Source: Candidatus Nitrosopumilus sp.
GTDB lineage: Archaea > Thermoproteota > Nitrososphaeria > Nitrososphaerales > Nitrosopumilaceae
Length of the DNA stretch: 14,048 nucleotides
Assembly: GCA_029860565.1 (NCBI GenBank)
Contig: JAOUAY010000018.1
Span: 1-14,048 of the forward strand
Reading direction: 5' to 3'
This document shows positions 12,074-14,048 of this stretch, in pieces (positions within the stretch are counted from its first letter, which is position 1; each line of letters starts with the position of its first letter). The notes under the pieces were generated by a model. The model was not told the DNA's origin. It ran no database searches and saw only the letters and a list, made by a program, of their open reading frames with translations. The translations under genes and the position numbers were made by a program.

Positions 12074-13435
12074 TTGGCAATTTTACCTATTGATAATGGT
12101 CGTTACGGCACAAAAGAAATGATGGATATTTTCAGTGAACAAAAGAAAATTGACTATCAGTTGGAGATCGAAGGGGCCGCAGCCATTTCCCAAAGTGAGA
12201 TAGGGATGATCTCAAAGAGCGTAGGTAAAGAAATTCACAGAGCCGCAACGTCTGGAAAAATTACTGCAAAGAGAATCAAGCAGTTAGAGGCAAAAAGTGA
12301 TCACGACACTGCAGCTCTTGTTGAATCATTAAGTGAAAAATGTACTAAAAATGCAAGACCATGGATACATTACGGTCTTACAAGCAATGATTTAGTTGAT
12401 ACAAGTAATTCAATGCAAATGAGAGATGCATTACAAATTATTGAACCAAAAGTTGCAAAAATGGCATCCATACTTGCAAAAAAAGCTGTAAAATATGGAA
12501 AGATTCCAGCTGTTGGAAGAACACATGGTCAGCATGCAAGCATTATTTCATTTGGATTAAAGTTTGCAAATTGGGCTGCAGAGATGGCAAAACATGTGGA
12601 ACGAATTGAAGAGATCAAGAAAAGGATTTTGATTTGCAAGACATTGGGTGTTGTAGGTACAGGCTCGCTAATGGGTGCAAAGTCACTTGAAGTGCAAAAA
12701 AGAGCCGCAAAACGATTAAAATTATTCCCAGCAGAAGTCACAACACAGGTTGTTCCCAGAGAAAGATATGCTGAATATGTATTTGGATTGGCATTGATTG
12801 GCACGACTTTGGAAAAAATTGCAATAGAGATTAGAAACCTACAAAGAACAGAGATAGGAGAAGTTGCAGAACAATTCAAGAAAGGACAGATGGGAAGTAG
12901 TGCAGTTCCAGTTAAAAGAAATCCAATAAAAAGCGAACGAGTTTCATCATTATCCAAATTAGTAAGAAGTCAAGTAGCAGTTACATTTGAGAATATTCCA
13001 TTATGGCATGAACGAGATCTTTCAAATTCAGCCAACGAGAGATTTGTGATTCCAACAGTATCCATTTTAGTTGATGAAATGCTAGAAACCATGACTAGAA
13101 TTATTTCAAACTTGATGGTAAATGAGAAAAGGATTGTAGATAACTTATACATTACAAAAGGCCAAATCTTTGCAGAATTTGTTTTAGAAGCATTGATCAA
13201 AAAAGGCATACCAAGATTTGTGGCATACAAGGATGTTCAAAGAGTAGCATTTGAGGCAAATGACAAAGGGATTTACTACATAGATGCAATCAAAAACGAT
13301 AAAGCATTTTCTTCAAAGCTAACAGATAAAGAAATTGACTCGATATTTTCTCCAGAAAAACACCTTGGTGCATCACCTGCAATCATAAAAAATGTGGAAA
13401 GATCTGTTCAAAAAACAGTTAAAAAATTTATCTAG
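12074..13435 (+). CDS. purB: Adenylosuccinate lyase
   Basis: This 453-aa protein is of normal length for PurB of the fumarase/aspartase superfamily. It cleaves SAICAR to AICAR and adenylosuccinate to AMP, releasing fumarate, in purine synthesis. Visible conserved sites are the DHDTAAL segment (76-82), YGLTSNDLVDT (100-110), RTHGQHAS (149-156) with the catalytic-region His151, and the superfamily signature GSSAVPVKRNP (274-284) holding the mobile catalytic serine loop. Arg10 and Tyr11 in NGRYG belong to the substrate-binding N-terminus, which supports the TTG start at 12074; the box A 27 nt upstream also fits. The last eight bases overlap the end of the convergent asparagine-synthase-like gene. 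Confidence 0.96.
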   Translation: MAILPIDNGRYGTKEMMDIFSEQKKIDYQLEIEGAAAISQSEIGMISKSVGKEIHRAATSGKITAKRIKQLEAKSDHDTAALVESLSEKCTKNARPWIHYGLTSNDLVDTSNSMQMRDALQIIEPKVAKMASILAKKAVKYGKIPAVGRTHGQHASIISFGLKFANWAAEMAKHVERIEEIKKRILICKTLGVVGTGSLMGAKSLEVQKRAAKRLKLFPAEVTTQVVPRERYAEYVFGLALIGTTLEKIAIEIRNLQRTEIGEVAEQFKKGQMGSSAVPVKRNPIKSERVSSLSKLVRSQVAVTFENIPLWHERDLSNSANERFVIPTVSILVDEMLETMTRIISNLMVNEKRIVDNLYITKGQIFAEFVLEALIKKGIPRFVAYKDVQRVAFEANDKGIYYIDAIKNDKAFSSKLTDKEIDSIFSPEKHLGASPAIIKNVERSVQKTVKKFI

Positions 13436-14048
13436 TTTTTAGTAGAGCCTTGTGAATTTTAGAACCATACTGTAATGCCTTTTTTCGTTTTGTACACGAA
13501 AGTTCTGGAACTTTAATTTCGCCAGCTAATTTTCGTATAATGTGCTTACGATACAAATCTTCAGAGTCATGAATTTTTTCTGATACAGGGATAGTTTTTG
13601 CATATTTAATAAATTCAGGTGACAGTAGTGGCTGGAGTATTTTTACTCCAAATTCAGACGCAATCAAATTCACGGCTTTCATCATTTTTAGTTCGTTGTC
13701 CAATTTGGCAAGCATGACCTCATTAATTTGAGATTCGCCTCCAGAAAAAGCTTCTCTGTAGGCATTGTAACCACAAAATAATTCATCAATTCCATTAGCA
13801 GTAATCACAGTATCAAGTTCTAAGCTGTTTGCCAGTTTAGAAACATAGTGAAAAGCAATACAGTTTTCATTCCAAGACAAATTATCAGTTTGTATGGTTT
13901 GGTTAATTTTTGAGGAGACATTAGGGAAAGTATCTGAATCAATTTCTAGAATATGATGAGAGTATTTTAGATATTCATTAACTTCTTTTGCAAATAAAAT
14001 ATCATGAGATTCAGGAAATCCAATTGTCAATAATGTAATATCATAGTT
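13428..14048 (-). CDS. Asparagine-synthase-like protein, C-terminal part (cut by window edge)
   Basis: The reading frame is open to the window edge, so only the last 206 residues are seen. They match the AMP-forming synthetase domain of asparagine synthase (AsnB) family proteins. There is an ITANGIDELFCGYNAYR segment equivalent to the GDGADELFGGY motif of AsnB, then a helical region with KILQPLLSPEFIKYAKTIPVSEKI and RKHIIRKLAGEI. These are the conserved C-terminal stretches that close the ATP/aspartate site. The Cys in ELFCGY replaces the usual Gly. The PP-loop (SGGxDS) and any glutaminase domain would lie beyond the right edge, so I cannot say whether it makes asparagine or is one of the family's other amide- or lactam-forming members. 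It converges on purB with an 8-nt overlap. Confidence 0.8.
   Translation of the reverse strand, partial: NYDITLLTIGFPESHDILFAKEVNEYLKYSHHILEIDSDTFPNVSSKINQTIQTDNLSWNENCIAFHYVSKLANSLELDTVITANGIDELFCGYNAYREAFSGGESQINEVMLAKLDNELKMMKAVNLIASEFGVKILQPLLSPEFIKYAKTIPVSEKIHDSEDLYRKHIIRKLAGEIKVPELSCTKRKKALQYGSKIHKALLKTR

Noticed and set aside
12529..12957. A 142-aa minus-strand frame inside purB
   Set aside because: It is antisense to the fumarate-lyase signature and conserved core of PurB, with no promoter or motif of its own.
1..14048. CRISPR array, insertion sequence or prophage
   Set aside because: No regularly spaced repeats, transposase, integrase or viral structural genes are visible; the AIPR gene alone does not define a mobile element.

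Overview
The window reads as chromosome of an ammonia-oxidising archaeon of the Nitrososphaerota (Thaumarchaeota), most likely a Nitrosopumilus-like lineage. The evidence is low G+C content; an archaeal-type uS11; an RtcB ligase and a PDCD5-type protein; a membrane-anchored blue-copper (plastocyanin-like) protein of the kind abundant in these organisms; many small Cys-rich or two-helix membrane proteins; tRNAs without encoded CCA; and start codons (often TTG) lying about 23-31 nt downstream of a TATA-like box A with almost no Shine-Dalgarno sites. No integrase, transposase, CRISPR array or rRNA is visible.

Layout. 57-538: tRNA-Cys(GCA) converges on, and overlaps by one base, a plastocyanin-like gene. 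614-2365: a 583-aa AIPR-family protein whose N-terminus looks like a PD-(D/E)XK nuclease; this is the one likely accessory or defence gene, followed by an imperfect inverted repeat. 2493-4122: small proteins (Cys4 zinc finger, Cys/His-rich 194-aa protein, winged-helix regulator, two two-helix membrane proteins). 4161-4301: a coding-like 46-codon frame without a normal start. 4333-4406: tRNA-Thr(CGT), divergent from a phosphohexomutase gene and apparently sharing its TATA element. 4460-6692: phosphohexomutase and thiL, overlapping by 17 nt. 6693-7637: a small membrane-anchored protein divergent from rpsK (uS11).

7634-9815 (minus) is a compact operon rtcB - PDCD5-like - 103-aa unknown, with two 4-nt start/stop overlaps. 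It links RNA ligation and a nucleic-acid-binding protein, and it runs tail-to-tail into rpsK. 9816-10119 is non-coding. 10120-10326 encodes a very basic small protein. 10366-11101 (minus) is a universal stress protein gene followed after 1 nt by an unknown 102-aa gene. Divergent from it are a two-CBS protein, a two-helix membrane protein and a 36-aa Cys-rich microprotein. purB (adenylosuccinate lyase) follows, and the right edge cuts through the C-terminal synthetase domain of an asparagine-synthase-like gene on the minus strand.

As a whole this is mostly housekeeping (translation, RNA repair/splicing, amino-sugar or sugar phosphate, thiamine and purine metabolism, adenylate-linked stress sensing) packed so tightly that convergent genes share or abut stop codons. 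The best candidates for something under-described are the AIPR nuclease-like gene with its downstream hairpin, the Cys-rich microprotein, the start-less reading frame, and the pervasive leaderless TTG initiation.
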